A program made the translations under genes and the position numbers. Positions 15,858 through 24,466 of a stretch of 64,000 bases of DNA are shown piece by piece (position 1 is the first letter of the stretch; each line of letters opens with the position of its first letter). The notes beneath the pieces were generated by a model that was not told where the DNA came from, searched no databases, and was given only the letters and a program-made list of their open reading frames with translations. Source of the stretch: Natronomonas salina (GTDB taxonomy: Archaea; Halobacteriota; Halobacteria; Halobacteriales; Haloarculaceae); the NCBI RefSeq assembly GCF_013391105.1, contig NZ_CP058335.1:3596001-3660000 (forward strand). Reading direction: 5' to 3'.

Positions 15858-17051
15858 ATGAGCTACACGGTCGGACTCGTCGGCAAGCCCTCCGTCGGCA
15901 AGTCCACCTTCTTCAACGCCGCGACGATGAACGACGTCCCCGAGGGGGCCTACCCGTTCACGACCATCGACCCCTCGGTCGGCGAGGCGTACGTCCGCGT
16001 CGACTGCGCGGCCCCGGAGTTCGACGAGACCTGCACCCCCGACTCCGGGTTCTGCCGGGACGGCACGCGGTTCGTCCCGATCCGCCTCGTCGACGTGGCC
16101 GGCCTCATCCCGGGGGCCCACGAGGGCGCCGGCCTCGGCAACCAGTTCCTCACCGACCTCAACGAGGCCGACGTGCTGGTCCACGTCGTCGACTTCTCGG
16201 GGACGACCGACGCCGAGGGCGAACCCACCGAGGGCCACGACCCCCGCGAGGACATCGACTTCCTCGAGCACGAGCTGGACATGTGGTACCTCGACATCCT
16301 CGAGCGCGGCATCGAGCGCTACGAGGGCGCCTACAACGGCCAGGAGACCGACATCGAGGTCGAACTCGCCGAGCAGATGACGGCGTTCCGGACGAACGAG
16401 GACGAGATCAAGCGGCTGATCCGCCGGGTCGACTGCGGCTTCGAGCCCGCCGAGTGGGACGACGACGACCGCGAGGCACTGGCCCGCGAGATTCGACAGG
16501 CGACCAAGCCCATCGTCGTCGCCGCGAACAAGATGGACACCCCCGAGGCGCAGGCCAACTACGAGGCGATCGCGAGCGACCCCGACTACGACCACCTCAC
16601 CGTCGTCCCCGCGAGCGCCCACGCGGAGAAGGCGCTGAAGAAGGCCGACGAGAACGGTGCCGTCGACTACGTCCCCGGCGACGACGGCTTCGAGATCGTC
16701 GGCGACGTCTCCGACGAGCAGGCCGCCGGTCTCGAACAGATCGCCGAGTTCGCCGCCGAGTACGGCGGCACCGGCGTCCAGGGCGCCCTCGAGACGGCGG
16801 TCTTCGACGTCCTCGGCGCGGTCGCGGTGTTCCCGGGCTCGGCCGGCGGACTCGGCACCGCCGACGGCAAGCTCCTTCCGGACTGCTTCCTGCTGCCCGA
16901 GGACGCGACGACCTCCGACTTCGCCTACCACATCCACTCCGACCTCGGCGACGGGCTGCTCCACGGTGTCGACTGCCGGGCGGGCCGACAGGTCGGCTCG
17001 GACCACGAACTCGACCACCGCGACGTCGTCGAGCTTGTCACGACGAACTGA
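15858..17051 (+). CDS. ychF: YchF/OLA1-type GTP/ATP-binding protein
   Basis: This 397-residue protein is the archaeal form of YchF, a translation-associated P-loop NTPase of the OBG family. It has Walker A/G1 GKPSVGKST (9-17), switch region with AYPFTTIDP, G3 DVAGLIPGAHEGAGLGNQF, a helical insert, and the specificity loop ANKMD. The C-terminal TGS domain is seen in LPEDATTSDFAYHIHSDLG. Family members bind ribosomes and often prefer ATP. The start at ATG 15858 gives the standard MSYTVGLVGKP beginning. Confidence 0.95.
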   Translation: MSYTVGLVGKPSVGKSTFFNAATMNDVPEGAYPFTTIDPSVGEAYVRVDCAAPEFDETCTPDSGFCRDGTRFVPIRLVDVAGLIPGAHEGAGLGNQFLTDLNEADVLVHVVDFSGTTDAEGEPTEGHDPREDIDFLEHELDMWYLDILERGIERYEGAYNGQETDIEVELAEQMTAFRTNEDEIKRLIRRVDCGFEPAEWDDDDREALAREIRQATKPIVVAANKMDTPEAQANYEAIASDPDYDHLTVVPASAHAEKALKKADENGAVDYVPGDDGFEIVGDVSDEQAAGLEQIAEFAAEYGGTGVQGALETAVFDVLGAVAVFPGSAGGLGTADGKLLPDCFLLPEDATTSDFAYHIHSDLGDGLLHGVDCRAGRQVGSDHELDHRDVVELVTTN

Positions 17052-17138
17052 GCCCGGCCGGGGTTCCGTGGCTGCAGAGCCAAAAGAGGGAGTTCCCGAG
17101 AACTGAGACCGCAGGGGCCTGGATGTTCGTTCGACTGG

Positions 17139-17429
17139 CTACCGGTACAGCGAGACGTAGATCATCGCGAAGCCGATGATGAAGGGGATCGTCTCGGCGA
17201 TCTGGAGGTACAGCAGGTCGCTCCCGAGGTCGCTCGTGACGCCGACCTGCGTGGTGAGGTTCGTCACCGCCACCCCCATGCTGAGGAAGGCGAAGCCGAT
17301 GAAGGCGTACTGGAGCCGCTGGCTCTCGCGTTTCGTGTACGCCTGGAAGCTGATGAGCGTCAGACCCAGGGTGAGACCGAAGAGGACGAGCCGCATCAGG
17401 ATGAGAACGCCCTGCAGGATATTGACCAT
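17139..17429 (-). CDS. DUF7521-like small membrane protein
   Basis: A 96-residue protein with three transmembrane helices (about 5-25, 40-60, 72-92) and a cytoplasmic loop YTKRESQRLQYAF. The sequence pattern fits the haloarchaeal family annotated as DUF7521, which commonly sits next to a winged-helix regulator gene. That is the case here: the regulator at 17583 is upstream on the same strand, 153 bases away. The pair may form a membrane-coupled regulatory unit, but no function has been shown to my knowledge. Confidence 0.75.
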   Translation of the reverse strand: MVNILQGVLILMRLVLFGLTLGLTLISFQAYTKRESQRLQYAFIGFAFLSMGVAVTNLTTQVGVTSDLGSDLLYLQIAETIPFIIGFAMIYVSLYR

Positions 17430-17582
17430 GTGCGGGGGATTTCTGCCGTGCTAATAAATGTACGCGACGACTCACACGGGGCGTCGTAAACGAACGAAGC
17501 CACGACGAACCGCACCGCTGAGGTCGGACTGCGATTCGAGACTACTCCGCCGGCTGGCCGATGGTAGGTCCGACGGTCCGTC

Positions 17583-17933
17583 TCACTCCGCGCCGAGTTC
17601 GTCCCACAGCTGAGTGAACCGGTCGGGGAGGTTCTCCTTGCGGTAGATGCGGACGTCGTACTCGTCGTCCTCGAGGCGGATGACGGTGCTGTCGAAGTTG
17701 CACTCGTAGACGTTGTAGTGGTTGCCGTCCTCGGCGACCGCGGTCCGCTCGACGACGAGGTTGTGGTCCTGCAGCAGTTCGAGTCGTCGATATATCGTCG
17801 GCAGTGATAGGTCGCACTCCTCGGCGAGCTGCTTGGCGGACCGAGGTTCGTGGCTCAGGGTGGCCAGAACCGTCCGTGCGTGTTGGTCTCCGATAGTGTC
17901 GAGGATGTCCTCGATGCTGCGCTCGTCTGCCAC
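17583..17933 (-). CDS. winged helix-turn-helix transcriptional regulator (ArsR-like)
   Basis: A 116-residue regulator from GTG 17933-17931. Residues 5-75 form a winged helix: ILDTIGDQHARTVLATL, then HEPRSAKQLAEECDLSLPTIYRRLELL with the recognition helix, then the wing around AVAEDGNHYNVYEC. The C-terminal 40 residues are acidic. This type of HTH_20/ArsR-like protein is very common in haloarchaea and usually pairs with DUF7521. The DNA target is not visible; a region around 17934-18000 could hold its own operator. Confidence 0.85.
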   Translation of the reverse strand: MADERSIEDILDTIGDQHARTVLATLSHEPRSAKQLAEECDLSLPTIYRRLELLQDHNLVVERTAVAEDGNHYNVYECNFDSTVIRLEDDEYDVRIYRKENLPDRFTQLWDELGAE

Positions 17934-18059
17934 GTAACTGAAACGGTAGTCGGACCATAAAAGAGTTACTGGCAAACCAAATCTAGTAACGGCGCCACCC
18001 CCGGGTCCGGGCGGTCGAGGTGACGGCGTTTCAAGTAGGTGGCCCCCGGACGTCGCGAC

Positions 18060-18503
18060 ATGTACGATTCCATCCTGTTGCCGACGGACGGCAGCGACGG
18101 CGCGGCGGAGGCGCTCGACCACGCCATCGGCGCCGCCGAGGCCTACGGCGCCGACCTCCACGTCGTCTCCGTCGTCGACCGCCGCGTCGTCCTCGCGGCC
18201 GACGTCGACGAGAAGGCGGCGGTCGAGTCGGAGCTGACCGAGGATGCCGACGAGGCCGTCGACGAACTCGCCACCCGCGCGACCGACGCCGGCATCGAGG
18301 TCACGACCGCGACGCCGCAGGGCGTCCCCTACCGGGAGATCCTGTCGTACGCCGACGACGCGGACGTCGACCTGCTCGTCCTCGGGACCCACGGCCGGAC
18401 CGGCCGGGAGAAGCGCCTGAACCTCGGCAGCACGACCGAGCGGATCGTGAAGGCCGCAGAGCGACCGCTGCTGGTCGTCGACATCGGCGGCGCTGAGGAG
18501 TGA
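18060..18503 (+). CDS. universal stress protein, UspA family
   Basis: A 147-residue UspA protein starting MYDSILLPTDGSDGAAEAL. The nucleotide-binding signature G-2x-G-9x-G-S is intact (GTHGRTGREKRLNLGSTTE, near 120-138), so ATP binding is expected. It stands alone, divergent from the winged-helix gene, with which it shares a promoter region of about 125 bases. Its partners are unknown. Confidence 0.9.
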   Translation: MYDSILLPTDGSDGAAEALDHAIGAAEAYGADLHVVSVVDRRVVLAADVDEKAAVESELTEDADEAVDELATRATDAGIEVTTATPQGVPYREILSYADDADVDLLVLGTHGRTGREKRLNLGSTTERIVKAAERPLLVVDIGGAEE

Positions 18504-18529
18504 GCGACGAGGGACGGTCCGCCTGACCG

Positions 18530-19234
18530 CTACTCGACCGTGTTCCGGAGGGTGCCGATGCCCTCGTACCAGATCTCGATCTCGTCGCCGCGCTCCAGCA
18601 GTCCCGGGTTGGCGGGGCTGCCGAACGAGATCACGTCGCCCGGCTCGAACGTGAAGCGCTCCGAGAGGAACGAGACGACCTCCCGCGGCTTGATGAACAT
18701 GTTCTCGGTGTTGTCCTCCTGGCGGAGCTCCCCGTTGATGTGGGTCGTCATGTCGAGGCCGACGGGGTCGACGTCGGAGACGACCGGCCCGAGCGGCCCC
18801 GAGGAGTCGAAGGCCTTCCGGGCGGTGCGGCGCTCCTGGTCGAGGCAGTCGAGGTCGTTCAGGATTGTGTACCCCCGGACCACGTCGTCGACCTCGTCCT
18901 CGGCGACGTCCTTGCACTCCTCGCCGATCACGGCCGCCAGCTCCCCGGCGTAGGTCAGCTCCGAGGAGAAGGATGGGTACGGGATGGGCGTCTCGGGGTC
19001 GTGCAGCGAGACGGGCGGCTTGATGAAGAAGTCAGGGACCTCCGGCACCTCGTAGTCCATCTGGTCGACCTTCTCGCCGAAGTTCCGGCCGACGCAGTAG
19101 AAGACCGAGGGCTCACAGGGCGCGAGCAGGTCGTACTCCTCGGGTTCGTACGTTCCCTCGTCGGTCGTCACTGTGCCGTCGTCGTACTCGCCTTCGAGGA
19201 CGCCGTCGGGCGTCTCGACGCGTGCCAGCTTCAT
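18530..19234 (-). CDS. fumarylacetoacetate hydrolase family protein
   Basis: A 234-residue protein of the FAH family (PF01557), metal-dependent enzymes that hydrolyse, hydrate or decarboxylate acylpyruvates and related 2-keto acids. The N-terminal 50 residues are the DUF2437-like cap. The core has YCVGRNFGEK, the metal-binding region with PPVSLHDPETPIPYP, ELAAVIGEE, and the C-terminal FIKPREVVSFLSERFTFEPGD followed by SFGSPANPG. The precise substrate cannot be told. The gene is convergent with the UspA gene at 18060. Confidence 0.9.
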   Translation of the reverse strand: MKLARVETPDGVLEGEYDDGTVTTDEGTYEPEEYDLLAPCEPSVFYCVGRNFGEKVDQMDYEVPEVPDFFIKPPVSLHDPETPIPYPSFSSELTYAGELAAVIGEECKDVAEDEVDDVVRGYTILNDLDCLDQERRTARKAFDSSGPLGPVVSDVDPVGLDMTTHINGELRQEDNTENMFIKPREVVSFLSERFTFEPGDVISFGSPANPGLLERGDEIEIWYEGIGTLRNTVE

Positions 19235-19268
19235 ACCGGAGGCGCGACCGCGGCGGCCTTACGTATTG

Positions 19269-20483
19269 TTATACGCGTTCGACCTCGTCGAGACAGAGGA
19301 CGGCGGCCTCGAAGTCCGTCTCCGCCAGCGGCGCCGCGCTCACCTCGACGCGGAACGTCCCGGTCGGCAGGTCGACGTGGTACTCGACGCCGCTGCGCTC
19401 GACGCCGGCGGTTGCGACCTGCGAGGTGACGAGTTCATCGATAGGCACGTCCTCGCCGTCGGGCGTCCGGACCTCGAGCCTCGAGGACGACGGCGACATC
19501 CCCTCCAGCCGCTCACGCGTCATGTCGAAGCCCTCCGCCGCCCGGTAGTTGACCCGGCGGATTCGCGCCTCGCCGTCGACGAGCATCAGCGGCGCCGGGC
19601 TGACCTGGAGGATGCGCTTCGAGATGTCGCGTTCGCGCCGGAGCTTCCGCTCCGACCTGACCTGTTCGGTGACGTCCCGGGTGTTGACGACGATCCCCTC
19701 GACGACCGGGTCGTCGAGCCGGTTGACGCCCTTCGTCTCGAGGTGGATTGTCTCCCCGCTTGCGTGTCTGAACCGATACCTGACCGTCGGCCGGTAGGCC
19801 GTGTTCGACAGCGAGCGCTGGAACTCGTCCATGATCCGGGGGCGGTCCTCCTCGTGGACGTAGTCGAAGGCGACCTCGCCCTGCAGCTCCCGCGGCTTGT
19901 AGCCGGTGATGTCCTCGACGGAGGGGCTGACGTACTCGAACCGGCCGCCGCCGTCGAGGATGCCGGTCATCGCCGGCGAGTGCTCGATGAGCGCGCGGCT
20001 GCGTGCCCGCTCGCGCTCGATGGCCTCGGCGGCCTGTGACCGCGTCCGCTGGACGACCTCGCTGGCCCGGTGGGCCTCGACTGCCCCCTCGATGCGGTTG
20101 GCCAGCCGGACGAACCGCTCCTGGCCGCCGCCCTTGGTGAGGTAGTCGGTGACGCCCAGCGAGATCGCGTCGCTGGCGACGTTCTCGGAGCCCTCCCCGG
20201 TGAAGAGGATGAAGGGGACGTCCTCGTCCAGGACCCGGACCTGCCGGAGCAACTCCAGGCCGTCGACCTCCGGCATCTCGTAGTCCGAGACGATGCAGTC
20301 GACGTCGCCCAGCCGGTCGGTCACCGTCGTCGGGTCCGTCGTGGTCTCGACCGCCAGTCGGTCGCTCGCCGTCTCGAGCCCCGTCTTCGCGAGACTGCAG
20401 AGCTCGTCGTAGTCGTCCACGTAGACTACCGAGATCGACCGTTCCGTCTCTTCGCTCCGTCCCTCCGTTCCGTCTGTTGCCAT
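19269..20483 (-). CDS. response regulator receiver with two PAS domains, no kinase
   Basis: This 404-residue protein has a receiver domain at about 17-130 (acidic pair in YVDDYDE, phosphoacceptor Asp67 in CIVSDYEMPEVDG, Lys117 in YLTKGG). Then come a coiled linker, a PAS domain at about 165-275 (EHSPAMTGILDGGGRFEYVSP) with PAC-like tail, and a second PAS at about 290-400. There is no histidine kinase, HTH or output domain. It may work as a phospho-relay sensor scaffold with a separate kinase. The ATG 20483-20481 starts MATDGTEG; 19 further codons upstream are open. Confidence 0.85.
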   Translation of the reverse strand: MATDGTEGRSEETERSISVVYVDDYDELCSLAKTGLETASDRLAVETTTDPTTVTDRLGDVDCIVSDYEMPEVDGLELLRQVRVLDEDVPFILFTGEGSENVASDAISLGVTDYLTKGGGQERFVRLANRIEGAVEAHRASEVVQRTRSQAAEAIERERARSRALIEHSPAMTGILDGGGRFEYVSPSVEDITGYKPRELQGEVAFDYVHEEDRPRIMDEFQRSLSNTAYRPTVRYRFRHASGETIHLETKGVNRLDDPVVEGIVVNTRDVTEQVRSERKLRRERDISKRILQVSPAPLMLVDGEARIRRVNYRAAEGFDMTRERLEGMSPSSSRLEVRTPDGEDVPIDELVTSQVATAGVERSGVEYHVDLPTGTFRVEVSAAPLAETDFEAAVLCLDEVERV

Positions 20484-20679
20484 CGTGTTAATCTGGTTCT
20501 GAATCCCTGCGCTGGACGCCCGGCCCCTCGGGCGGTTCACAACGACTGGACGCGCGGTTCAGCCCCCGTTCGTCGCGTCCTCGTCGGCGGTCGATACCCC
20601 TCTCGCCCCGCGTTCGTCCTCCGTGTCACGGACTACCAATATAAATCGTGCGGCGCGTTCTCCGAGCGCGAAGTCCCTC

Positions 20680-21588
20680 TCAGGCCGGATAGGCGACCGA
20701 GACCGCACCGGGGACGACTGACAGGTTCGCCTCAGAGAGCGCGGGCGAGATCGGGGTGCCGTCCATCTCGACGGGCAGACCGTCGTCAGACCGGACGGTC
20801 ACGGTCCCGCCGGTGGTGGACGCGACGGCCGGGTGCTCGTGGAGTCGGCCACGGCGGGCCAGACGAGCGAGGCGTACGGAGTCCTGGTGCCCGACGGGTT
20901 CGATCGCCAGGACGTGCAGCATGCCGTCGCCGGGCCGGGAGGCCGGGAACAGTTCGAAGTCGCTGCCGCGGAACCGGCCGCCACCGACGGCGAGGAGTCG
21001 TGCGCCGCCGTCGAAGAACGGGTCGTCGTCGACGCGGACGGTCGCCGTCACCGGGTCGTCGACGACGAACGCCTGGCCGGTCGCGAGGACGTACGCCAGC
21101 GGCCCCGGCAGCGCGCGGAACCGCTCGGCGTTCACGACCGCGTTGCGGAACAGGCCGGCGGTGAACCCGAGGACGAAGTGCGTCTCGTCGATCGCCGGCT
21201 CGCAGTCCGCCCGGCCGACGTCGAGAGGCCGTCGGTCGATTCCGGCGGCCAGTCCCCGGGCCACGTCGCGCCAGGCCCGGTCGCCGTAGAGGTGACGGTA
21301 CGAGGAGTTCCCGCGGCCCGCGGGTACCACGAACAGCGGCGTGTCTGCGCCGGCCTCGACCAGCGCCGCCGTCACCTCCCGGAGCGTCCCGTCGCCGCCG
21401 ATCACCGCGAGGAGGTCCGCCCACTCCGCCTGCTCGCGGGCCGCGACCGGGACGTCGTCGGGTCCGGTCGTGATGCGGGCGTCGACGGTCGCGTCGGGGA
21501 GGCAGTGAGCCAGTTCGGCGAACAGTCTCGCCGCGTCGCCGCCGCCCGAGTGCGGGTTCACGACCGCCCCGACGCGCTCGGGCCTCAT
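20680..21588 (-). CDS. diacylglycerol/lipid kinase family protein
   Basis: A 302-residue protein with the DAGK catalytic fold (PF00781). AVVNPHSGGG (9-17) and IGGDGTLREV (63-72) form the nucleotide site, with the GGDGT signature at 64-68. The C-terminal beta-sandwich includes LLAVGGGRFRGSDFELFP and ends with MDGTPI. Archaeal members phosphorylate lipids or sphingosine-like alcohols; here the substrate is unknown. Its ATG overlaps the stop of the MmgE/PrpD gene by four bases (ATGA), so the two are translationally coupled. Confidence 0.88.
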   Translation of the reverse strand: MRPERVGAVVNPHSGGGDAARLFAELAHCLPDATVDARITTGPDDVPVAAREQAEWADLLAVIGGDGTLREVTAALVEAGADTPLFVVPAGRGNSSYRHLYGDRAWRDVARGLAAGIDRRPLDVGRADCEPAIDETHFVLGFTAGLFRNAVVNAERFRALPGPLAYVLATGQAFVVDDPVTATVRVDDDPFFDGGARLLAVGGGRFRGSDFELFPASRPGDGMLHVLAIEPVGHQDSVRLARLARRGRLHEHPAVASTTGGTVTVRSDDGLPVEMDGTPISPALSEANLSVVPGAVSVAYPA

Positions 21589-23168
21589 ACCCGGTCGGCC
21601 GCGGCGAGGAGGCCGGCCAGCGACACCGTTCGCTCCTCGTCGATGGACAGCAGGTCGTCCACGCGCTCGCGGGCGGTGGACTCGCGGACCCCGGCCGCCT
21701 GGAGGCCGGACCGGCACTTGTTCCGCGCGACCGCCCGGATCTCCGCGAGCGGCTTCCCGGCGAACCCGGAGGGGTGCTCGACCGTCGACTCGAAGGTCCG
21801 CCCGTCCGTCGTGGTCACCTCGACCCGGGCGCCCATCCGTTTCTCGGCCGTCGAGAGGTCCGTCGGGAGCGGGCGCTTGCGGGCGAACCGCAGCAGGGTC
21901 GGGAGGTGCCGGACCGTCGCGCCGACGCCGACGGTCTTCGCCGCGTAGCCGACGACCGGCAGGCCGACCCGGCGCAGCATCGCGCCGACCGGTACCTCCG
22001 ACCGCAGCGCCGCCATCGTGAAGTCGGAGTCGTGCTGGAGGGTCACCCGTTCGGCGAGCTCCCAGATGGCGTCGTTCTTCGCGCGGTCGCCGAGCTGTCT
22101 GGGCGTGTGCTCGCCGTCGATCAGCGCCGCGGCGACGTTGAACGGGACGGTGAACGTCAGCGCGGAGACGGGGCTGTCCGGCCCCTCGAGGTACGGCGAC
22201 GCTCGGTCGTCGACCTCGGTGGCGAACAGCGAGCCGTGGACGTCGACGCGCTCGATCGACGTCCGGCCGCGGTCGAACCGGCCGCGGACCTCCAGGGCGG
22301 CCTCGACCGGCGCCGTCACGTACGCGCAGCCGGGGACGGCCTTGATCGTCACCGCACGGGTGTGCCAGCGCTCGCCGAACCCCTCGAGGAACTCCTCGAC
22401 CGGGCGGTCGGCGAACTCCGCGAGGAAACCGGCGTCGGCCTCGACGAGGTCGGAGCGGCCGGACAGGCCGGCGCGGGCGGAGTCGACCGCGCCGAGACCG
22501 GTCCGGATCGGCTCGCTCGCGCTCCAGACCTTCGCGTCGGAGCCGAGGAACGGCGGCTCGAGGGGCCACGGCGGCTGGAGCAGCGCCATGCCGAGCGCGT
22601 CGGCGAGCGTGTCGGCGTCGTCGCCCTCGACGACGGCGCGGCCGACGGCGGCGCCGACGGCGTGGACGTAGGCGGTCTGCTGGCCGCGGAATGGGCCGAT
22701 GGCGGCCGCCGAGGCCAGCCGCGCGGCTACCTCGTTCGCGGCGACGTGTGCCACGAGCGCGCGCTCGCCGCTGGCGCCGTCGGCCTCGGCGTACGCCAGC
22801 GGGACGAAGACGCTGCTGTGGCCGGTGTGGCCGCCGAGGACGGTGTCGTCGAAGTCCAGCGCCATCGAGAGCGCGGCGTTCCCGCAGGCGGCACCCTCCG
22901 GGGAGAGATCCTCGCCGCCCAGGAACGTCGATCCGTCCCCCTCGAACCGCGACCCGGTAGCCGCGGCGATCGGGTCGCCGAGGGGGTGGGTGACGGTCCA
23001 GACGGCCGCCCCGACGGTGCTGGCGAGCTGGGCCTTCGCGGCCCGCCGGACCGGCTGCGGAATCTCGCGGTACTCGAGGTCTGTGGCCCATCGCGCGGCG
23101 CGGTCGAGGAAGGCGTCGACATCCGCGTCGTCGCCGCCGAGGAACGGCAGGCGGTCGGAGACGTTCAT
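21585..23168 (-). CDS. MmgE/PrpD family protein
   Basis: A 527-residue protein of the MmgE/PrpD family (PF03972), which includes 2-methylcitrate dehydratase, aconitate decarboxylase and iminodisuccinate epimerase. The all-helical N-domain has AALSMALDFDDTVLGGHTGHSS (85-106, split around the conserved Asp and His), and the C-domain has TIKAVPGCAYVTAPVEAA and ALTFTVPFNVAAALIDGE. It is longer than PrpD (about 480). No methylcitrate-cycle partner gene is nearby; the coupled gene is a lipid-kinase-like protein, so the substrate is open. Confidence 0.85.
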   Translation of the reverse strand: MNVSDRLPFLGGDDADVDAFLDRAARWATDLEYREIPQPVRRAAKAQLASTVGAAVWTVTHPLGDPIAAATGSRFEGDGSTFLGGEDLSPEGAACGNAALSMALDFDDTVLGGHTGHSSVFVPLAYAEADGASGERALVAHVAANEVAARLASAAAIGPFRGQQTAYVHAVGAAVGRAVVEGDDADTLADALGMALLQPPWPLEPPFLGSDAKVWSASEPIRTGLGAVDSARAGLSGRSDLVEADAGFLAEFADRPVEEFLEGFGERWHTRAVTIKAVPGCAYVTAPVEAALEVRGRFDRGRTSIERVDVHGSLFATEVDDRASPYLEGPDSPVSALTFTVPFNVAAALIDGEHTPRQLGDRAKNDAIWELAERVTLQHDSDFTMAALRSEVPVGAMLRRVGLPVVGYAAKTVGVGATVRHLPTLLRFARKRPLPTDLSTAEKRMGARVEVTTTDGRTFESTVEHPSGFAGKPLAEIRAVARNKCRSGLQAAGVRESTARERVDDLLSIDEERTVSLAGLLAAADRV

Positions 23169-23446
23169 TGACGGACCCGACGGCGGCCGGCCGCTTATTC
23201 GTTCGGTCGATCGGCCAGGGACCGACCGAATCCTCCGTCGCTCGCCGGGACCCACGACTGATCCGGGTGGCTAACAGGCGGAACGTGGTGCGTGGACCGA
23301 CCTGTCGATGATACACGAGAGAGTTATCCCGCTCCCGTCGTGGAATCCGGCGGCGGCGTTCCGCGCTCCCGCCTCGACCGCCCGCCGGCACGTCGTCAGC
23401 TCACGGGCGGTCTGGCCGCGTTCTGGTTGATAAATCCCGGGCCGGA

Positions 23447-23902
23447 CTACAGCTTCTCGCCCTTCTCTCTGGCCCGGACGACGACGGTGTCGGCCGCGAT
23501 GTCGCCGAGCCGCTGGTTCCGGTCGGTGAGGAGGATGGCGACGAGGCCGACGAGGTGGAGCGGGTACGGGAACAGGTCGACGATGCGGACGAGCGAGCGG
23601 ATCGTCGCCGCCCGGTAGTCGATCGGGCCGCCGCCGTCGGCCACGACGACCACGTCGGTCACCATCTTGCCGACGGTCTGGCCGTACTCCGCCTCGAAGT
23701 AGACGAAGTAGGCGAAGAAGAGCGGGACGCCCAGCAGATTCAGGACGATACCGAGGGACGCGGAGACGAGGTACACCAGGTTCGCGATCACGCTGACGAG
23801 GATCGAGAAGCCGACGGCGTCGATGGCGAACGCGAGGATTCGCTCCAGGAGGACCTCGCCCTCCGTTTCGGGGTCCGGTCTCGGTCGTTCGAACGTGACC
23901 AT
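23447..23902 (-). CDS. RDD family membrane protein
   Basis: A 151-residue RDD-family protein (PF06271). Residues 20-40 contain LLERILAFAIDAVGFSILVS, where the conserved Arg and Asp of the family name lie, and the third segment has GQTVGKMVTDVVVV. Three transmembrane helices are seen at about 24-58, 62-80 and 110-130, with NQRLGDIAADTVVV at the end. Some RDD proteins act as Na+/H+ antiporters, most are uncharacterised. The gene is preceded by 130 bases and is divergent from the gene at 24032. Confidence 0.85.
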   Translation of the reverse strand: MVTFERPRPDPETEGEVLLERILAFAIDAVGFSILVSVIANLVYLVSASLGIVLNLLGVPLFFAYFVYFEAEYGQTVGKMVTDVVVVADGGGPIDYRAATIRSLVRIVDLFPYPLHLVGLVAILLTDRNQRLGDIAADTVVVRAREKGEKL

Positions 23903-24001
23903 GGGGGTGGTCCGCCCAACGGGGGCATAAATGTACAGCAGACGTTCGCCGGCGAGCGAGGTCCCGACGCCGGGGACGCGCCGCGGTATCGGTGCCCGCG
24001 A

Positions 24002-24009
24002 CTTTAAAC
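24002..24009 (+). promoter_or_regulatory. TATA element for the gene at 24032
   Basis: CTTTAAAC lies 26 bases before the GTG at 24032. This spacing supports a leaderless transcript and the choice of the GTG as start. Confidence 0.45.
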
Positions 24010-24031
24010 GACATCGCGCCGTACCGCCGGT

Positions 24032-24409
24032 GTGGCCGACGACGACACGCCGACGTTCGCCATCCCGGAGCCGCCGGTGCGACGCTATCCGCGGCGCGGC
24101 GGCGTCGAGTACGAGGGGCAGACGGTGTTCTCGCTGACGCCGGCGGACCCGCTCGACGACCCCGAACTCGCGTCGCTCGTCCGGTCCGTCCTCGAGGGCG
24201 ACCCCTACCGGTACGGCGACTGGTTCGACCTCCCGATGCCGCTCTACCTCGTCCACGACGACGTGACGGGCGACACCTTCCGGGTCGCGGTCCGGGACGG
24301 CGACGTGGAGTTCCACGTCCTGCCCGACACCGAACCGGAGGGGCTGCGGCGGCTGTACGATCGGCTCGTCGACGCCAGCGAGACGACGTGGTACGTCGAC
24401 CGCCGCTGA
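24032..24409 (+). CDS. haloarchaeal protein of unknown function
   Basis: A 125-residue soluble acidic protein from GTG 24032. It has a Pro/Arg-rich N-terminus (AIPEPPVRRYPRRGG) and a mixed alpha/beta core with TFRVAVRDGDVEFHVLP and a final helix LYDRLVDASETTWYVDRR. No motif identifies a function. It lies 57 bases upstream of the TIGR00300 gene on the same strand and might be co-transcribed. Confidence 0.65.
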   Translation: MADDDTPTFAIPEPPVRRYPRRGGVEYEGQTVFSLTPADPLDDPELASLVRSVLEGDPYRYGDWFDLPMPLYLVHDDVTGDTFRVAVRDGDVEFHVLPDTEPEGLRRLYDRLVDASETTWYVDRR

Positions 24410-24466
24410 CGGCGGCCGGCTCTGCGACCCACAACCGACTTATCGGGGCCATCCCTCACCCCTCCC

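Noticed and set aside
20680-23391. A 903-codon frame covering the lipid kinase and the MmgE/PrpD region
   Set aside because: Only its last 302 codons are the real kinase; the upstream part is an Arg/Pro-rich shadow of MmgE/PrpD, which is in another frame with a clear family match.
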